Below, piece by piece: positions 47,131 through 57,787 of a stretch of 64,000 nt of DNA. Position 1 is the stretch's first letter. Every line of letters begins with the position of its first letter. The notes under the pieces were generated by a model. The model was not told the DNA's origin, made no database searches, and was given only the letters and a program-made list of their open reading frames with translations. Where the stretch lies: assembly GCA_003347645.1 (NCBI GenBank), contig QDFX01000002.1, positions 62,001 through 126,000 on the forward strand, in the 5' to 3' direction. The position numbers and the translations under genes are program-made. Source of the stretch: Rhizobiaceae bacterium CPCC 101076. Its GTDB lineage: Bacteria > Pseudomonadota > Alphaproteobacteria > Rhizobiales > Methylopilaceae.

Positions 47131-47571
47131 ATGGCCGCTGATGGCCTTTCCGATTCCGACGTCCGCAGCATTCTCGAGGGCGTCCGCACGATCGCGGTCG
47201 TGGGCGCCAGTGAAAAGGCCGAGCGTCCCTCGAATTACGTTCCCGCATTCCTGCAGCAGCATGGCTACCGCATCATCCCCATCAATCCGGGACAGGCCGG
47301 CAAGGAAATCCTCGGCGAGACCGCGTACGCCTCGCTCGCGGATGTCCCGGAGCCGATCGATATGGTCGAAGTCTTCCGCGCGGCCGAGCATCTTCCCGGC
47401 GTCGCCGACGAGGTAATCGCGTTGGATCCCAAGCCGCGGATCCTCTGGATGCAACAAGGCATCATCAGCGAGCCGGCGGCCGAGAAGGCACGCGCGGCTG
47501 GCCTTCAGGTCGTGATGGACCGTTGCCCGAAGATCGAAATTCCCCGTCTTCAGCCGAAAACGCCGGCCTGA
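47131..47571 (+). CDS. CoA-binding domain protein, YccU-like
   Basis: 146 residues, a single Rossmann CoA_binding domain: IAVVGASEKAERPSNYVPAF, IIPINPGQAGKEILGETAYA, DMVEVFRAAEHLPGVADEVI, LWMQQGIISEPAAEKARAAG, VVMDRCPKIEIPRL. Related to the nucleotide-binding part of succinyl-CoA synthetases; precise role unknown. Followed by a strong terminator. Confidence 0.92.
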   Translation: MAADGLSDSDVRSILEGVRTIAVVGASEKAERPSNYVPAFLQQHGYRIIPINPGQAGKEILGETAYASLADVPEPIDMVEVFRAAEHLPGVADEVIALDPKPRILWMQQGIISEPAAEKARAAGLQVVMDRCPKIEIPRLQPKTPA

Positions 47572-47580
47572 CGGCAAAAG

Positions 47581-47606
47581 AAAAAGGCGCCCAAGGGCGC
47601 CTTTTT
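47581..47606 (+). terminator. Intrinsic terminator after the CoA-binding gene (bidirectional)
   Basis: AAAAAGGCGCCC and GGGCGCCTTTTT form a 12-bp inverted repeat around AA. It ends the plus-strand gene, and its A-run gives a U-run for the convergent glycine-zipper gene. Confidence 0.88.
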
Positions 47607-47623
47607 GCTTCCATTCAGGGCGA

Positions 47624-47947
47624 TTACCGGCAGGGGTAATTCGCGACCTTCACGACTCGCCCGTTCGGATATTCGTACCAGCAGCGGCCGCGGCTATTGA
47701 AATAAAAGCCCTCGCGGCGCTCGCGATAACGGCGGCGGTCGGATTCGCTGCCGATGATGGCGCCTGTCACACCACCGATAATGGCGCCTGCCGCCGCACC
47801 GCCGGCACGGCCGGTCGCCGCGCCACCGATCACGGCACCTGCACCGGCACCGAGAAGGCCGCCAACGAGGCCACCGTCCTGAGCCTGAGCCTGAGAAAAG
47901 GTTCCGGCCATCAGCATGGCGGCCGCGATTGCAGTCTTGCGGATCAT
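47624..47947 (-). CDS. Exported glycine-zipper protein
   Basis: 107 residues. Signal peptide ending near QAQAQDGG, then a glycine-zipper region rich in GxxxG (GLLGAGAGAVIGGAATG, AGGAAAGAIIGGVTGAIIG) that probably inserts in a membrane. The C-terminal module is YFNSRGRCWYEYPNGRVVKV with two Cys. Similar small proteins are common in rhizobia; function unknown. Confidence 0.85.
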   Translation of the reverse strand: MIRKTAIAAAMLMAGTFSQAQAQDGGLVGGLLGAGAGAVIGGAATGRAGGAAAGAIIGGVTGAIIGSESDRRRYRERREGFYFNSRGRCWYEYPNGRVVKVANYPCR

Positions 47948-48025
47948 GTAATCCCCCCGTGATTTGGCGTCTAAGCCTCGCGCGTTCTCACACGCAATCG
48001 AGGCAATTTCCAGACTATTCCCGCG

Positions 48026-49666
48026 TTATGCTGCGAACTCGGTTTCGCCGCCGCGAAGAGCCTTTCTGACCTTCCGCTGTTTCTTGCTGCCGGAAATCGG
48101 GTGGAGTGTCTCGACCAGCTCGAGATACAGCTTGCCGGGCAGCGGCGGGGAGAACACGAAGCCCTGCGCCGCTACCACGCCTCTCTCGCGCAGATACTCG
48201 ATCTGCTCGAAGGTTTCGACGCCCTCGGCCACGAACTCCATGTTCAAGTCCTCGGACAGCTTCACCAGCGTATCGATGATCGTCGACGAGCAACGCTCCG
48301 TCCCGATCGCATCGACGAACATCTTGTCCATCTTCATCTGGTCGGCGCCGAGCTTCAGCAGATAGGACATGCCGCCATGGCCGGTTCCGACATCGTCCAA
48401 CGCGATACGGGCTCCAAGCTCCTGCAGCTTGGCGATGATCACCCGAGCGCTGGCAAGATTCGGTAGAGGCTGACGTTCCGTCACCTCGAGCACGACTTGG
48501 TTCGGCCGGACCGGCCCATTGCTAAAAATCTCCTGCACATCGGAGACGATGGTCATGTCGTCGAAATGCTCGGCAACCAGGTTGAACGACACTTTCAATT
48601 CCGGCCGCGGCCCATAGGCGGGTCCAAGTTCGTCGCGCGCCTGGACCATCAAGCTCCGGGTGATCTCGAATATCTGTCCCGTCGCTTCCACCAGACGAAT
48701 GAACGCGCCCGGCCCGTCGATGCCGCCATCGGGTCGCCGGCGCCGGACCAGAACCTCGCAGCCACGCAGCTTGCCGGTGCGGATATCGACGAGTGGCTGG
48801 TAATAGGGAATGAAATCGCCCCGCCGGATCGCGTTCTCAATATCGCGGACTGGCCCCTCAGTTTGCCGCGCCACGCCGATCGCGACCGCGATGCTGAGCA
48901 TAGCGAGCAGCAGGCCACCGGCATTGCCCCAGATAAAGAGCTCGCGATAGCTGCGCCACAACGCTTCGCTGGGCACGGCGACCGTCAGCGCGATGGGATA
49001 GCGGTCGGAGATCGCCTGGACCTCGAACGCCGACTTCCCATCGGATGCCATTTGCTGGTTCGAGAGGCGATTGGCGACGAAGGTGCCGTCAACAAGGGTC
49101 AACCGGGCGATGAAGTCGGCCTGAAGGCGGCCAACCACAAGCGCGGGCATGAGCTTCTCGCCGGAGAGCAGCATCGCCAGGCTCGCCCCATTGGGAAATT
49201 GCCAGACGAAACGCACCGATCGCGGCCCCTGGTCGTTGCCGAGGTCGACCGCGAACAGTTTGATGTTCGGATTTCCAGTATCATGGGCCGATGAGACCGT
49301 GCGAACGATGCGAGGTGCCCCGTTCGGGGTGCAGAGAGTTGCCCCCGTCGAATCGATGACGCTGACTTCACTGACCTGGGTCGCCTTCATGGCGGCTCGC
49401 GACAGCTGCGCAAGCCCATCGGGCAAACACGAGGGCTTGCTCGCCATTCCGAGTGCGACGAGTTGCGTCATCGATTCGTCGAGACGCGCTTCGACCAATT
49501 CGAGGATATGAGCCGCCGCATCGCGAACATCGGTTCGGCCATGTGCGTTGATATGCATCCAGAGTAAGAGATTCAGACCGACAAGCGGTGCGAAAGCCAT
49601 CGCACACACGAGCAGCGACACTCTTGATCTGCTAGTCTTGCGCCGAACCAAAGCGCGTCTCCGCAA
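48026..49666 (-). CDS. Membrane EAL-domain phosphodiesterase with periplasmic CSS-like sensor
   Basis: 546 residues: a membrane helix near 15-36, a periplasmic domain of about 200 residues with two Cys (SKPSCLPDG and ATLCTPNG, as in CSS-motif proteins), a second helix (FIWGNAGGLLLAMLSIAVAI), then a C-terminal EAL domain. EAL reads EVL (CEVLVRRRR). Other catalytic residues look intact: SFNLVAEHF, LEVTERQ, IALDDVGTGHGG, KMDKMFV and EGVETFEQ...QGFVFSPPL. Probably degrades cyclic di-GMP in response to periplasmic redox or disulphide state. Confidence 0.9.
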   Translation of the reverse strand: MRRRALVRRKTSRSRVSLLVCAMAFAPLVGLNLLLWMHINAHGRTDVRDAAAHILELVEARLDESMTQLVALGMASKPSCLPDGLAQLSRAAMKATQVSEVSVIDSTGATLCTPNGAPRIVRTVSSAHDTGNPNIKLFAVDLGNDQGPRSVRFVWQFPNGASLAMLLSGEKLMPALVVGRLQADFIARLTLVDGTFVANRLSNQQMASDGKSAFEVQAISDRYPIALTVAVPSEALWRSYRELFIWGNAGGLLLAMLSIAVAIGVARQTEGPVRDIENAIRRGDFIPYYQPLVDIRTGKLRGCEVLVRRRRPDGGIDGPGAFIRLVEATGQIFEITRSLMVQARDELGPAYGPRPELKVSFNLVAEHFDDMTIVSDVQEIFSNGPVRPNQVVLEVTERQPLPNLASARVIIAKLQELGARIALDDVGTGHGGMSYLLKLGADQMKMDKMFVDAIGTERCSSTIIDTLVKLSEDLNMEFVAEGVETFEQIEYLRERGVVAAQGFVFSPPLPGKLYLELVETLHPISGSKKQRKVRKALRGGETEFAA

Positions 49667-49784
49667 CTTACCCTCGTCCTATAGACCGCGGCACGTTAAG
49701 CCGCTCTTAAACCGGGGACGGCGCGGAACTTGCTGTAGGAAAAGAAGAATAACGGCGGTATTGGCCGCGTCGGAAAGGGGAGAA

Positions 49785-50690
49785 ATGGAAGCTCTCTTCA
49801 TTGGTCACACCTATATCGATGTGACTTTCATCACCGACCACTTACCCACGGGGGATGAAAAGACCTTGGCCGATGACTATGCGGTCAGCTTCGGCGGCAA
49901 CGCCGTCGCCGCGGCCTTCTGCTGCGCCAAGCTCGGCATCGTGCCCGACCTCCTCACCACGCTCGGCGATGACTGGCTGTCGCGAATGTTCCGGGATATG
50001 GCCTCGCGCTATTCGATACCGCTGCATTCGCGCAAAGTCCGAGAGGCGTCCCTTTCCTTCATCATGCCGAATGCCGGAAAAAGAGCGATCGTTCGCTGCC
50101 GCGATGACGACCACCTTCATCCGTTTCCGATGCTCAACCTCTCCGGCTGCCGCGCCCTGCATCTCGACGGACATCAGCCTGACGCCGCCCTCCACTACGC
50201 CAAGAGATGTCGAGATGCGGGCATTCTGACCTCGCTGGACGGCGGTGCCGTGCGAGAGAATACCGACGAGCTTCTGACCTTCATCGACGTTGCCGTCGTG
50301 TCGGAGCGGATGTGCGAACAGATGGAGCTCGCCCCTGCCGAAATGCTCGAATACCTGAAATCCAAGGACTGCAAGGTTGGCGCGGTCACGCTCGGCGAGC
50401 GTGGAATCGTCTGGTACGACGAGAAAGGCGCACCGCGCGAAACGCCGTCACTCGCGGTGCCGTTTGAGCGCGTCATCGACACGAACGGCGCCGGCGACAT
50501 CTTCCACGGCGCCTATCTCTATTCGTATCTGGCGCGGCCATATGCGCCTTGGGCGGATCATTTCCGCTTCGCGCGCGCGGCATCCGCCCACTCGGTGCAG
50601 CATCTCGGTATCGAGGACAGCCTGCCGACCCTGGCAGACGTCGAATACGTCTCCCGCACAATGCGCGAGGCGGTTCAGAAAGCCTCCTGA
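49785..50690 (+). CDS. PfkB-family carbohydrate/nucleoside kinase
   Basis: 301 residues from ATG 49785, preceded by AAAGGGGAG; the longer frame upstream overlaps the divergent EAL gene and is not coding. Ribokinase-fold features: IDVTFITDHLPTGDEKTLA, FGGNAVAAAFCCAKLG, and the phosphoryl-transfer motif VIDTNGAGDIFHGAYLYSYL with the catalytic Asp. Substrate (ribose, fructose, adenosine or similar) cannot be read from the sequence; no transporter is adjacent. Confidence 0.9.
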   Translation: MEALFIGHTYIDVTFITDHLPTGDEKTLADDYAVSFGGNAVAAAFCCAKLGIVPDLLTTLGDDWLSRMFRDMASRYSIPLHSRKVREASLSFIMPNAGKRAIVRCRDDDHLHPFPMLNLSGCRALHLDGHQPDAALHYAKRCRDAGILTSLDGGAVRENTDELLTFIDVAVVSERMCEQMELAPAEMLEYLKSKDCKVGAVTLGERGIVWYDEKGAPRETPSLAVPFERVIDTNGAGDIFHGAYLYSYLARPYAPWADHFRFARAASAHSVQHLGIEDSLPTLADVEYVSRTMREAVQKAS

Positions 50691-50704
50691 ACCGCCATCG
50701 CCGG

Positions 50705-52999
50705 TCAGTTCTTCTGGCTGGCGTATTCCTGCGCCTCCATCACGGCAAAAGCCGTGACGTTGACGAGGCCGCGTGTCGTCGTCGTCGACGTAACGATCTG
50801 AGCCGGACGCGCCGCACCCACCAGGATCGGACCGATCGGCAGCGAATTGTCCATCGCCGCGACGAGCTGCGAGGCGATCTTGGCCGCATCGAGATCGGGC
50901 ATGACCAGCAGATTCGCGTCGCCCTTCAGGCGCGACGAGGGCAGGACACGGTCCCGCAGTTCCTGGGAGAGCGCGAGGTCCGCATTCATCTCGCCATCGG
51001 CTTCGAGGTAGGGCGCCTGCTCATGCAGGATCGCCAGCGCTTCCCGCATCTTCAGCGAGCTTGCCGAGTCACGCGATCCGAAATTGGAATGGCTGAGAAG
51101 CGCGATCTTCGGCTCGACGCCGAAGCGGCGCACGACCTCGGCTCCAAGGCGCGCCTTCTCCGCGATCTGGGCCGCCGTCGGCTCGAGGCCCACGTAGGTA
51201 TCCGAGATGAACAGCGCTCCGCGGGCTGTGATCAGCAGCGAGATCGCCGCATAATCGGAAACACCCTGGTTCTTGCCGATCACGTCGTTGATCGTGGCCA
51301 AGTGTGCCGGATAACGGCCTTCGAGACCGCAGATCATCGCATCCGCTTCGCCACGGAGAACCGACAGTGCCGCGATCACGGTCGCATCGGTGCGAACGAT
51401 CGTACGGGCCAGATCAGGCGTCACGCCATGGCGCCCTGCCCGGTCCAGATAGAGCGCGACGTAATCGCGATAGCGCGGATCATCCTCGGGATTGACGATG
51501 GAAAAGTCGCGTCCGGACGCGATCGACAGGCCGAATCGCTTCAGGCGCGTCTCAATCACCTGCGGACGGCCGACGAGGATCGGTTGAGCGAGACCTTCCT
51601 CGACCACGACCTGTGCCGCACGCAGCGTCCGCTCGTCCTCGCCCTCGGCGTAGATGACGCGGCGCGGCGATTCCTTCGCGGCGGCGAAGATCGGCTTCAT
51701 CACGAAACCCGAGCGGTAGACGAAGCGCGACAGGCGGTCGTCGTATGCGTCGAAATCCGCGATCGGCTTGCGAGCAACGCCGCTCTCCATCGCCGCGCGG
51801 GCAACGGCTGGCGCAATGCGGAGAATCAGACGCGGATCGAACGGGTTCGGGATCAGCGATTCACGACCGAAACCGACCGTCTCGCCTCCATAGGCGCGCG
51901 CGACCACGTCCGACGACGCCTCGCGAGCCAGAGCGGCGATCGCCTTCACAGCCGCCTGCTTCATCTCCTCGTTGATCGTCGATGCGCCAACGTCGAGCGC
52001 GCCGCGGAAGATGAACGGGAAGCAGAGGACGTTGTTGACCTGGTTCGGGAAGTCCGAGCGGCCAGTGCAGATCATCGCATCCGGGCGAACTTCGCGAGCG
52101 ACGTCCGGCATGATCTCGGGCATCGGGTTGGCGAGCGCCAGGATCAGCGGGTTCGGCGCCATCGCCTTTGCCATTTCGGGCTTCAGCACATTGCCAGCGG
52201 AGACGCCCAGGAAGATGTCGGCACCACCGATGACGTCGGCGAGCGTCCGGGCCTTCGTCTTCTGCGCATAGACCTCGGTCCAGCGGTTCATCAGGACGTT
52301 GCGGCCTTCATAGACCACGCCTTCGAGGTCGGTGACCCAGATGTTCTCGCGCTTTGCGCCCATGTTGACGAGCAAGTTCAGACACGCCGTGGCTGCGGCG
52401 CCCGCACCAGATGTCACGATCTTGACATCCTGCATGCGCTTGTTGGCGAGTTCCAGCGCGTTGACGATCGCCGCCGCGACGATGATCGCCGTGCCGTGCT
52501 GATCGTCGTGGAACACCGGAATGCCCATCCGCTCCTTGAGCTTCTCTTCGATCTCGAAGCACTCGGGTGCCTTGATGTCCTCGAGGTTGATGCCGCCGAA
52601 GGTCGGCTCCAGCGCCGCTACGACTTCAACGACATGATCCGGCTCGGTCGCGGCGATCTCGATGTCGAACACGTCGATGCCGGCGAACTTCTTGAACAGG
52701 ACGGCCTTGCCTTCCATGACAGGCTTCGACGCCAGCGGGCCGATATTGCCGAGGCCGAGCACGGCCGTGCCGTTCGAAATGACTCCGACGAGGTTCTGAC
52801 GACCGGTCAGTTCGGCCGCTTCCTCCGGCTTCTCGTGGATTTCCTCGCAGGCGGCGGCGACGCCCGGCGAATAGGCGAGCGCCAGGTCGCGCTGCGTGCC
52901 GAGCGGCTTCGTCGCCTGGATTTCGAGCTTGCCCGGCTTCGGATGGCGGTGGAACGCAAGAGCCGCTTTACGGAGATCGTCGGAAATATTCGAAGCCAT
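50705..52999 (-). CDS. maeB: MaeB, NADP-dependent malic enzyme with phosphotransacetylase-like domain
   Basis: Oxidative decarboxylation of malate to pyruvate. 764 residues. Malic-enzyme part: [74 protein letters not shown]. From about residue 430 a phosphate acetyltransferase-like domain follows ([20 protein letters not shown], and [20 protein letters not shown]). That domain usually lacks transacetylase activity in MaeB and senses acetyl-CoA. It supplies pyruvate and NADPH when C4 acids or fats are burned. Confidence 0.96.
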   Translation of the reverse strand: MASNISDDLRKAALAFHRHPKPGKLEIQATKPLGTQRDLALAYSPGVAAACEEIHEKPEEAAELTGRQNLVGVISNGTAVLGLGNIGPLASKPVMEGKAVLFKKFAGIDVFDIEIAATEPDHVVEVVAALEPTFGGINLEDIKAPECFEIEEKLKERMGIPVFHDDQHGTAIIVAAAIVNALELANKRMQDVKIVTSGAGAAATACLNLLVNMGAKRENIWVTDLEGVVYEGRNVLMNRWTEVYAQKTKARTLADVIGGADIFLGVSAGNVLKPEMAKAMAPNPLILALANPMPEIMPDVAREVRPDAMICTGRSDFPNQVNNVLCFPFIFRGALDVGASTINEEMKQAAVKAIAALAREASSDVVARAYGGETVGFGRESLIPNPFDPRLILRIAPAVARAAMESGVARKPIADFDAYDDRLSRFVYRSGFVMKPIFAAAKESPRRVIYAEGEDERTLRAAQVVVEEGLAQPILVGRPQVIETRLKRFGLSIASGRDFSIVNPEDDPRYRDYVALYLDRAGRHGVTPDLARTIVRTDATVIAALSVLRGEADAMICGLEGRYPAHLATINDVIGKNQGVSDYAAISLLITARGALFISDTYVGLEPTAAQIAEKARLGAEVVRRFGVEPKIALLSHSNFGSRDSASSLKMREALAILHEQAPYLEADGEMNADLALSQELRDRVLPSSRLKGDANLLVMPDLDAAKIASQLVAAMDNSLPIGPILVGAARPAQIVTSTTTTRGLVNVTAFAVMEAQEYASQKN

Positions 53000-53133
53000 G
53001 AGAAGCCTGTTCGTCGAGGGGGCCTGAGTGAACGCCCTTCGAAGGCATTCTTCAAGCTGGGGATTTTGTTCTTAATCCAGCAATTCCAAATACATCGCCA
53101 TCGCGTGAAGTGACGATGACGCGGGCGGCGAGG

Positions 53134-54924
53134 CTACTTCTCCGGCAAGTTTACGCGGATATGCAATTCGCGAAGCTGTTTCGGAGTGGCCGTCGCCGGC
53201 GCACCCATCAGGATGTCTTCGGCACGTTGGTTCATCGGGAACAGCGCGATCTCGCGGACGCTCTGCGCACCGCAGAGCAGCATCACGATGCGGTCCACGC
53301 CGGCCGCCATGCCGCCATGCGGCGGCGCGCCGTATTGGAACGCGCGATACATGCCGCCGAAACGCTCAATGACCGTCTCCTCGCCATATCCGGCGATTTC
53401 AAAGGCCTTGATCATTGTTTCCGGCCTGTGGTTGCGAATGCCGCCCGAGGCGATCTCGTAGCCGTTACAAACAAGGTCGTACTGGAACGCCGGGATCGTC
53501 AGCGGATCCTTGGTCTGCAGCGCTTCCAGGCCGCCCTGCGGCATCGAGAACGGGTTGTGCGAGAAGTCTACCTTCTTCTCCTCTTCGTTCCATTCGTAAA
53601 ACGGGAAATCGACGATCCAGGCGAGTTCGAACCGGTCCTTGTCGATCAGACCAAGCTCCTCGCCGACGCGGATACGAGCGGCGCCGGCGAGCTTCGCCGC
53701 CTTGTCCTCGACGCCGGCCGAGAAGAACACCGCATCGCCCGCGCCGATGCCGGCCGTGGAAGCGATCGAGGCCTGCACGTCGGCCGGAAGGAACTTCGCG
53801 ATCGGCCCCTTGCCGGTCAGCACGCCGCTCTCGTCATCGAAAACGATATAGCCGAGTCCCGGCGCGCCCTCGCCGCGCGCCCAGTCGTTCAGCTTGTCGA
53901 AGAACGAGCGCGGCTGCGTCGCGGCGCCCGGCGCCGGGATCGCGCGGACAACGCCACCCGAGGCGACGACGTTCTTGAAGGCGTTGAAGGTCACCTCTTC
54001 CTTGGTGAACTCCGAGCTCACATCGGCGATGACGATCGGATTGCGGAGGTCCGGCTTGTCCGAACCGTATTTCAGCATCGCGTCCGAATAGCGGATGCGC
54101 GGGAAGCTCGGCGTCACCGGCTTGCCTTCAGCGAATTCCTCGAACACACCGCGCAACACCGGCTCCATGGTCGAGAAGACGTCTTCCTGCTCGACAAAGC
54201 TCATTTCCAGGTCGAGCTGATAGAATTCACCAGGCAGGCGGTCGGCACGCGGATCCTCGTCGCGAAAGCACGGCGCGATCTGGAAGTAGCGGTCGAAGCC
54301 CGCAATCATCAGAAGCTGCTTGTATTGCTGCGGCGCCTGCGGCAGCGCGTAGAAATTGCCGGGGTGAATGCGCGATGGCACCAGGAAGTCGCGCGCGCCT
54401 TCCGGCGATGACGCGGTCAGGATCGGCGTCGCGAACTCGGTGAAACCAGCATCGCCCATCCGGCGGCGCATGGACGAGACGATCTTCGTCCGCGTCATGA
54501 TGTTCTTGTGCAGCGTTTCGCGGCGCAGATCGATGAAGCGGTAGCGGAGACGGATGTCCTCCGGGTAATCCGGCTCGCCGAACACCGGCAGCGGCAGTTC
54601 GGCCGCGGCGCCGAGCGTTTCGACGTCCTTGATGAAAAGCTCGATCTGCCCGGTCGGCAGCTCGGCGTTCTCCGTGCCAGCCGGACGCTTGCGGACGGTG
54701 CCCTCGATCCGGATCACCCATTCCGAGCGAACCTTCTCGACATGCTTGAAAGCGGACGAATCCGGATCGGCCACGCACTGCGTCAGGCCGTAATGATCAC
54801 GCAGGTCGATGAAGAGGACGCCGCCATGGTCGCGAATGCGATGAACCCAGCCCGAAATGCGAACGGTTTCACCAATGTGCTCCTCGCGAAGCTCGCCGCA
54901 GGTATGGGAGCGGTAACGATGCAT
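53134..54924 (-). CDS. aspS: AspS, aspartyl-tRNA synthetase
   Basis: Class II synthetase, 596 residues. N-terminal OB-fold anticodon domain ([20 protein letters not shown]), motif 2 [23 protein letters not shown] insertion in the middle, and motif 3 [11 protein letters not shown]. The bacterial GAD-containing type is often non-discriminating for Asp/Asn in alphaproteobacteria. Divergent from rnd; maeB follows 134 nt downstream. Confidence 0.98.
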   Translation of the reverse strand: MHRYRSHTCGELREEHIGETVRISGWVHRIRDHGGVLFIDLRDHYGLTQCVADPDSSAFKHVEKVRSEWVIRIEGTVRKRPAGTENAELPTGQIELFIKDVETLGAAAELPLPVFGEPDYPEDIRLRYRFIDLRRETLHKNIMTRTKIVSSMRRRMGDAGFTEFATPILTASSPEGARDFLVPSRIHPGNFYALPQAPQQYKQLLMIAGFDRYFQIAPCFRDEDPRADRLPGEFYQLDLEMSFVEQEDVFSTMEPVLRGVFEEFAEGKPVTPSFPRIRYSDAMLKYGSDKPDLRNPIVIADVSSEFTKEEVTFNAFKNVVASGGVVRAIPAPGAATQPRSFFDKLNDWARGEGAPGLGYIVFDDESGVLTGKGPIAKFLPADVQASIASTAGIGAGDAVFFSAGVEDKAAKLAGAARIRVGEELGLIDKDRFELAWIVDFPFYEWNEEEKKVDFSHNPFSMPQGGLEALQTKDPLTIPAFQYDLVCNGYEIASGGIRNHRPETMIKAFEIAGYGEETVIERFGGMYRAFQYGAPPHGGMAAGVDRIVMLLCGAQSVREIALFPMNQRAEDILMGAPATATPKQLRELHIRVNLPEK

Positions 54925-55054
54925 GACCGGGTGTCCTGAAAATTCTTGGCAAACGCGCCTGATGCGCTAAAGGCGGCGGAGAACCGCACGCGACGCGGCC
55001 AATTGTCAACCGTCGCAGTCGTGCATCGCGCGCGAGTCGGTTATATGACGGCCT

Positions 55055-56206
55055 ATGTTGATTACGACCACCGCTGATCTTCAGGCCGCCTGCGCCCGTC
55101 TCAGTTTATCGAAGTTCATCACCGTCGACACCGAGTTCCTGCGGGAAACGACGTTCTGGCCAAAGCTTTGCCTCGTCCAGCTCGCTGACGACGAAGGCGC
55201 TTTTGCTGTCGACGCCCTGGCCCCTGGCCTCGATCTGGGCCCCCTCTTCGCGCTGATGGCCGACGAGCGCGTGCTCAAGGTCTTCCACGCCGGCAGGCAG
55301 GACATCGAGATCATGTGGCATCGCGCCAAGCTGATCCCGCATCCGGTGTTCGATACCCAGGTCGCAGCGATGGTGCTCGGCTATGGCGAGTCGATCTCCT
55401 ACGACCAGCTTGTCCAGCGCATCACCAGCGTCCAGCTCGACAAGTCGTCGCGCTTCACCGACTGGAGCCGCCGGCCCCTGACCGAGGCGCAGCTCACATA
55501 CGCGCTGGCCGACGTCACCTATCTCCGCTCGGTCTATCGCCGCCTGTCGGAAGACCTCGAAAAACGGGGCCGCAGCGAATGGGTGACCGAGGAGATGTCG
55601 ATCCTGACCTCGGTCGACACCTATCGCCAGGCTCCGGAAGACGCCTGGAAGCGCATCAAGGCACGGTTGCGCAAGCCGCGCGACCTCGCTGTTCTGATGG
55701 AAGTCGCCGCCTGGCGCGAGCTCGACGCCCAGACCCGCGACGTTCCGCGGTCACGCATCATGAAGGACGAAATTCTCGCCGAGGTCGCACTGCGGGGCCC
55801 GACCAGTCCTGAAGCGCTGGCCAGCCTGCGCGGCTTACCGAGCGGCTTCGAGAGATCGAAGGCGGGCGGCGACCTCATCGCAGCGGTCAAGCGGGGCGTG
55901 GAACGCGATCCGACGACCATCCCGAAGATCGAACGCGACCGTCCGCCACCGAATGGTGCCGGTGCAACCGTCGAGCTGCTCCGGGTTCTTCTCAAGATGA
56001 TCTCGGAGAAGGAAGGCGTCGCGCCGAAAATTCTGGCGACGACCGACGATCTCGAACAGATCGCGGCCGACGACAACGCCGATGTCCCCGCCCTTCACGG
56101 CTGGCGGCGCGACCTGTTCGGCGAGAAGGCGCTCGGGCTCAAGCGAGGCGACATCGCGCTCGGCCTGCGCAAAGGCCGGGTCGCCGCGGTCGAGATCAAG
56201 GATTGA
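55055..56206 (+). CDS. rnd: Rnd, ribonuclease D
   Basis: 3'-5' exoribonuclease that trims tRNA 3' ends. 383 residues. DEDD catalytic motifs: [20 protein letters not shown] (Exo I), [17 protein letters not shown] (Exo II), [18 protein letters not shown] (Exo III, with Tyr and Asp). HRDC domains follow (about 210-290 and a weaker second). The aspS-rnd-ppx neighbourhood is common in rhizobia. Confidence 0.96.
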   Translation: MLITTTADLQAACARLSLSKFITVDTEFLRETTFWPKLCLVQLADDEGAFAVDALAPGLDLGPLFALMADERVLKVFHAGRQDIEIMWHRAKLIPHPVFDTQVAAMVLGYGESISYDQLVQRITSVQLDKSSRFTDWSRRPLTEAQLTYALADVTYLRSVYRRLSEDLEKRGRSEWVTEEMSILTSVDTYRQAPEDAWKRIKARLRKPRDLAVLMEVAAWRELDAQTRDVPRSRIMKDEILAEVALRGPTSPEALASLRGLPSGFERSKAGGDLIAAVKRGVERDPTTIPKIERDRPPPNGAGATVELLRVLLKMISEKEGVAPKILATTDDLEQIAADDNADVPALHGWRRDLFGEKALGLKRGDIALGLRKGRVAAVEIKD

Positions 56207-56209
56207 TCG

Positions 56210-57787
56210 TCAGCTGACGATGATCTCGGCTTCCTTGCCGATCAGCCGCCCGAGCTGGCGCAGCCGGTTGTGCAAGCGGTCGCCGGCCAGATCGCGCAAT
56301 TCATGCGAGAGGCGTAGCACCAGTTTGTCGCTCGAGACCTCGATTGGCGCTTGGGGCAGGATGCCGGGCATCGAGGCCGAAACCAGATAAGCCACACGCA
56401 TCGCCGCGCCGACGATCTTCGCCCGTTCCAGCAGACGCGGCATCGCGAGCTGCAGCAGCATCGGGCTGACGCCGTCGTCACTCAGGCCCTCATTGCGATA
56501 ATAGATCGCCAAAGCCAGAAACGCCCGGCCGGGATGGTCGACGCCGACGAAAGCGGCGTTGGCGATGATGTTCAGGCTCTGCTGGCCGCGATAGTCTGGA
56601 TGCGCGCGCCAGCCGATATCGGCGAGATGACAGGCCGCATGGCGCAGCCGGCGATCGCTGGGATATTCCTCGAGCAAAGCGGTCTCGAACAGGCGCTCCG
56701 TCCAGTCGATCAGTTCGTAGCCATGCTTCGGCGAGCGCGAGCGGAGAACGTTGAATTCTTCGGCCGCCGCGATCAGTGCGTCGACCTCACGCGTCTGCTC
56801 ATCCAACATCTCGTAGAGAAGGCCCTCGCGGACGCCCATGGCCGAGACGACGACATCCTTCGGTTTCATCACGCGGAGCACGTATTCGAGAACGACCGCG
56901 CCATAGGCCAACAGCGGCCGACGCTCGCTCGGCACGACATTGATGAACGGGATACTCTCCGGCGTCTGCATCCGGACGCGACGGCAAAGGTTCAGCGCTT
57001 CCTTGGTCGGGATCGTATAGGCGTGCATCACCCTAAGCGGGTAATGCTTCTGTGCCATGTGAAGACGCGCAAGTGAGCGCCAGGTGCCGCCGACGGCATA
57101 GAAGCTCCGGCCTTCTTGCCCCTTCAGCAGACTGGCTTTGCCCATGGCGTCGCGAACGATCTTGCTCGCCTTCTTGATCGATCCTTCGGAGACGTCCTGC
57201 AGCGACAGGCCGCCGAGCGGAAGCGTGATGCCCTGACCAACCTCGTGATCCTTCACGTCGATCAGTTCGAGGCTGCCGCCGCCTAGATCGCCGACAATAC
57301 CGTCGGCATGAAAAATGCCGGAAACGATGCCCAGCGCCGACAAATGCGCCTCGCGCTTGCCGGACAGGAGCTCGATATCCGCCCGGCAGATATCTCGCGC
57401 CTCATCGAGGAAAGCCTGGCCGTTCGCGGCGTCGCGCGCGGCGGCCGTCGCCAGCACCTTGACCTCGTCGACGCGCATGACGTCGCAAAGCGCACGGAAC
57501 CGCTTCAGCGCCGCCAGCGCCTTGGTGACGGCACGTTGCGTCAGTCGCCCCGTCGTCGCCACGGAGCGGCCGAGGCCGCAAAGCACTTTCTCGTTGAAGA
57601 TCGGCGTCGGGCTGCGAGTCAGCCCCTCATAGACGACCAGTCGGACCGAGTTCGATCCGATGTCGATGACGCCGATCGTCGGGCCTGTCCGCAAACGACC
57701 GCGCGCCTCCTCGACTGCGTCGAGGCTCGCCGGCAGTTCAGCGGTTGGCGAGACGCCGAGGCGAACTCTTTTTAACAGATTTACCAC
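56210..57787 (-). CDS. ppx: Ppx/GppA exopolyphosphatase
   Basis: 525 residues. Hydrolyses terminal phosphate of polyphosphate (or pppGpp). ASKHA ATP-fold motif [37 protein letters not shown], and phosphate-binding [14 protein letters not shown]. The C-terminal HD-like helical domain is present. Its start lies inside the ppk 3' end (50-nt overlap), giving a polyP synthesis/breakdown pair in one transcript. Confidence 0.95.
   Translation of the reverse strand: MVNLLKRVRLGVSPTAELPASLDAVEEARGRLRTGPTIGVIDIGSNSVRLVVYEGLTRSPTPIFNEKVLCGLGRSVATTGRLTQRAVTKALAALKRFRALCDVMRVDEVKVLATAAARDAANGQAFLDEARDICRADIELLSGKREAHLSALGIVSGIFHADGIVGDLGGGSLELIDVKDHEVGQGITLPLGGLSLQDVSEGSIKKASKIVRDAMGKASLLKGQEGRSFYAVGGTWRSLARLHMAQKHYPLRVMHAYTIPTKEALNLCRRVRMQTPESIPFINVVPSERRPLLAYGAVVLEYVLRVMKPKDVVVSAMGVREGLLYEMLDEQTREVDALIAAAEEFNVLRSRSPKHGYELIDWTERLFETALLEEYPSDRRLRHAACHLADIGWRAHPDYRGQQSLNIIANAAFVGVDHPGRAFLALAIYYRNEGLSDDGVSPMLLQLAMPRLLERAKIVGAAMRVAYLVSASMPGILPQAPIEVSSDKLVLRLSHELRDLAGDRLHNRLRQLGRLIGKEAEIIVS

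Noticed and set aside
49548-49784. N-terminal extension of the PfkB kinase frame
   Set aside because: Would overlap the divergent EAL gene; the ATG at 49785 has a good ribosome-binding site and gives the expected fold start.
50549-53113. 854-codon plus-strand open frame
   Set aside because: Lies antisense to maeB, rich in Arg/Asp/His in the manner of GC-rich shadow frames, with no recognisable domain.
53110-54411. 433-codon plus-strand open frame
   Set aside because: Antisense shadow of aspS; composition is non-biological.
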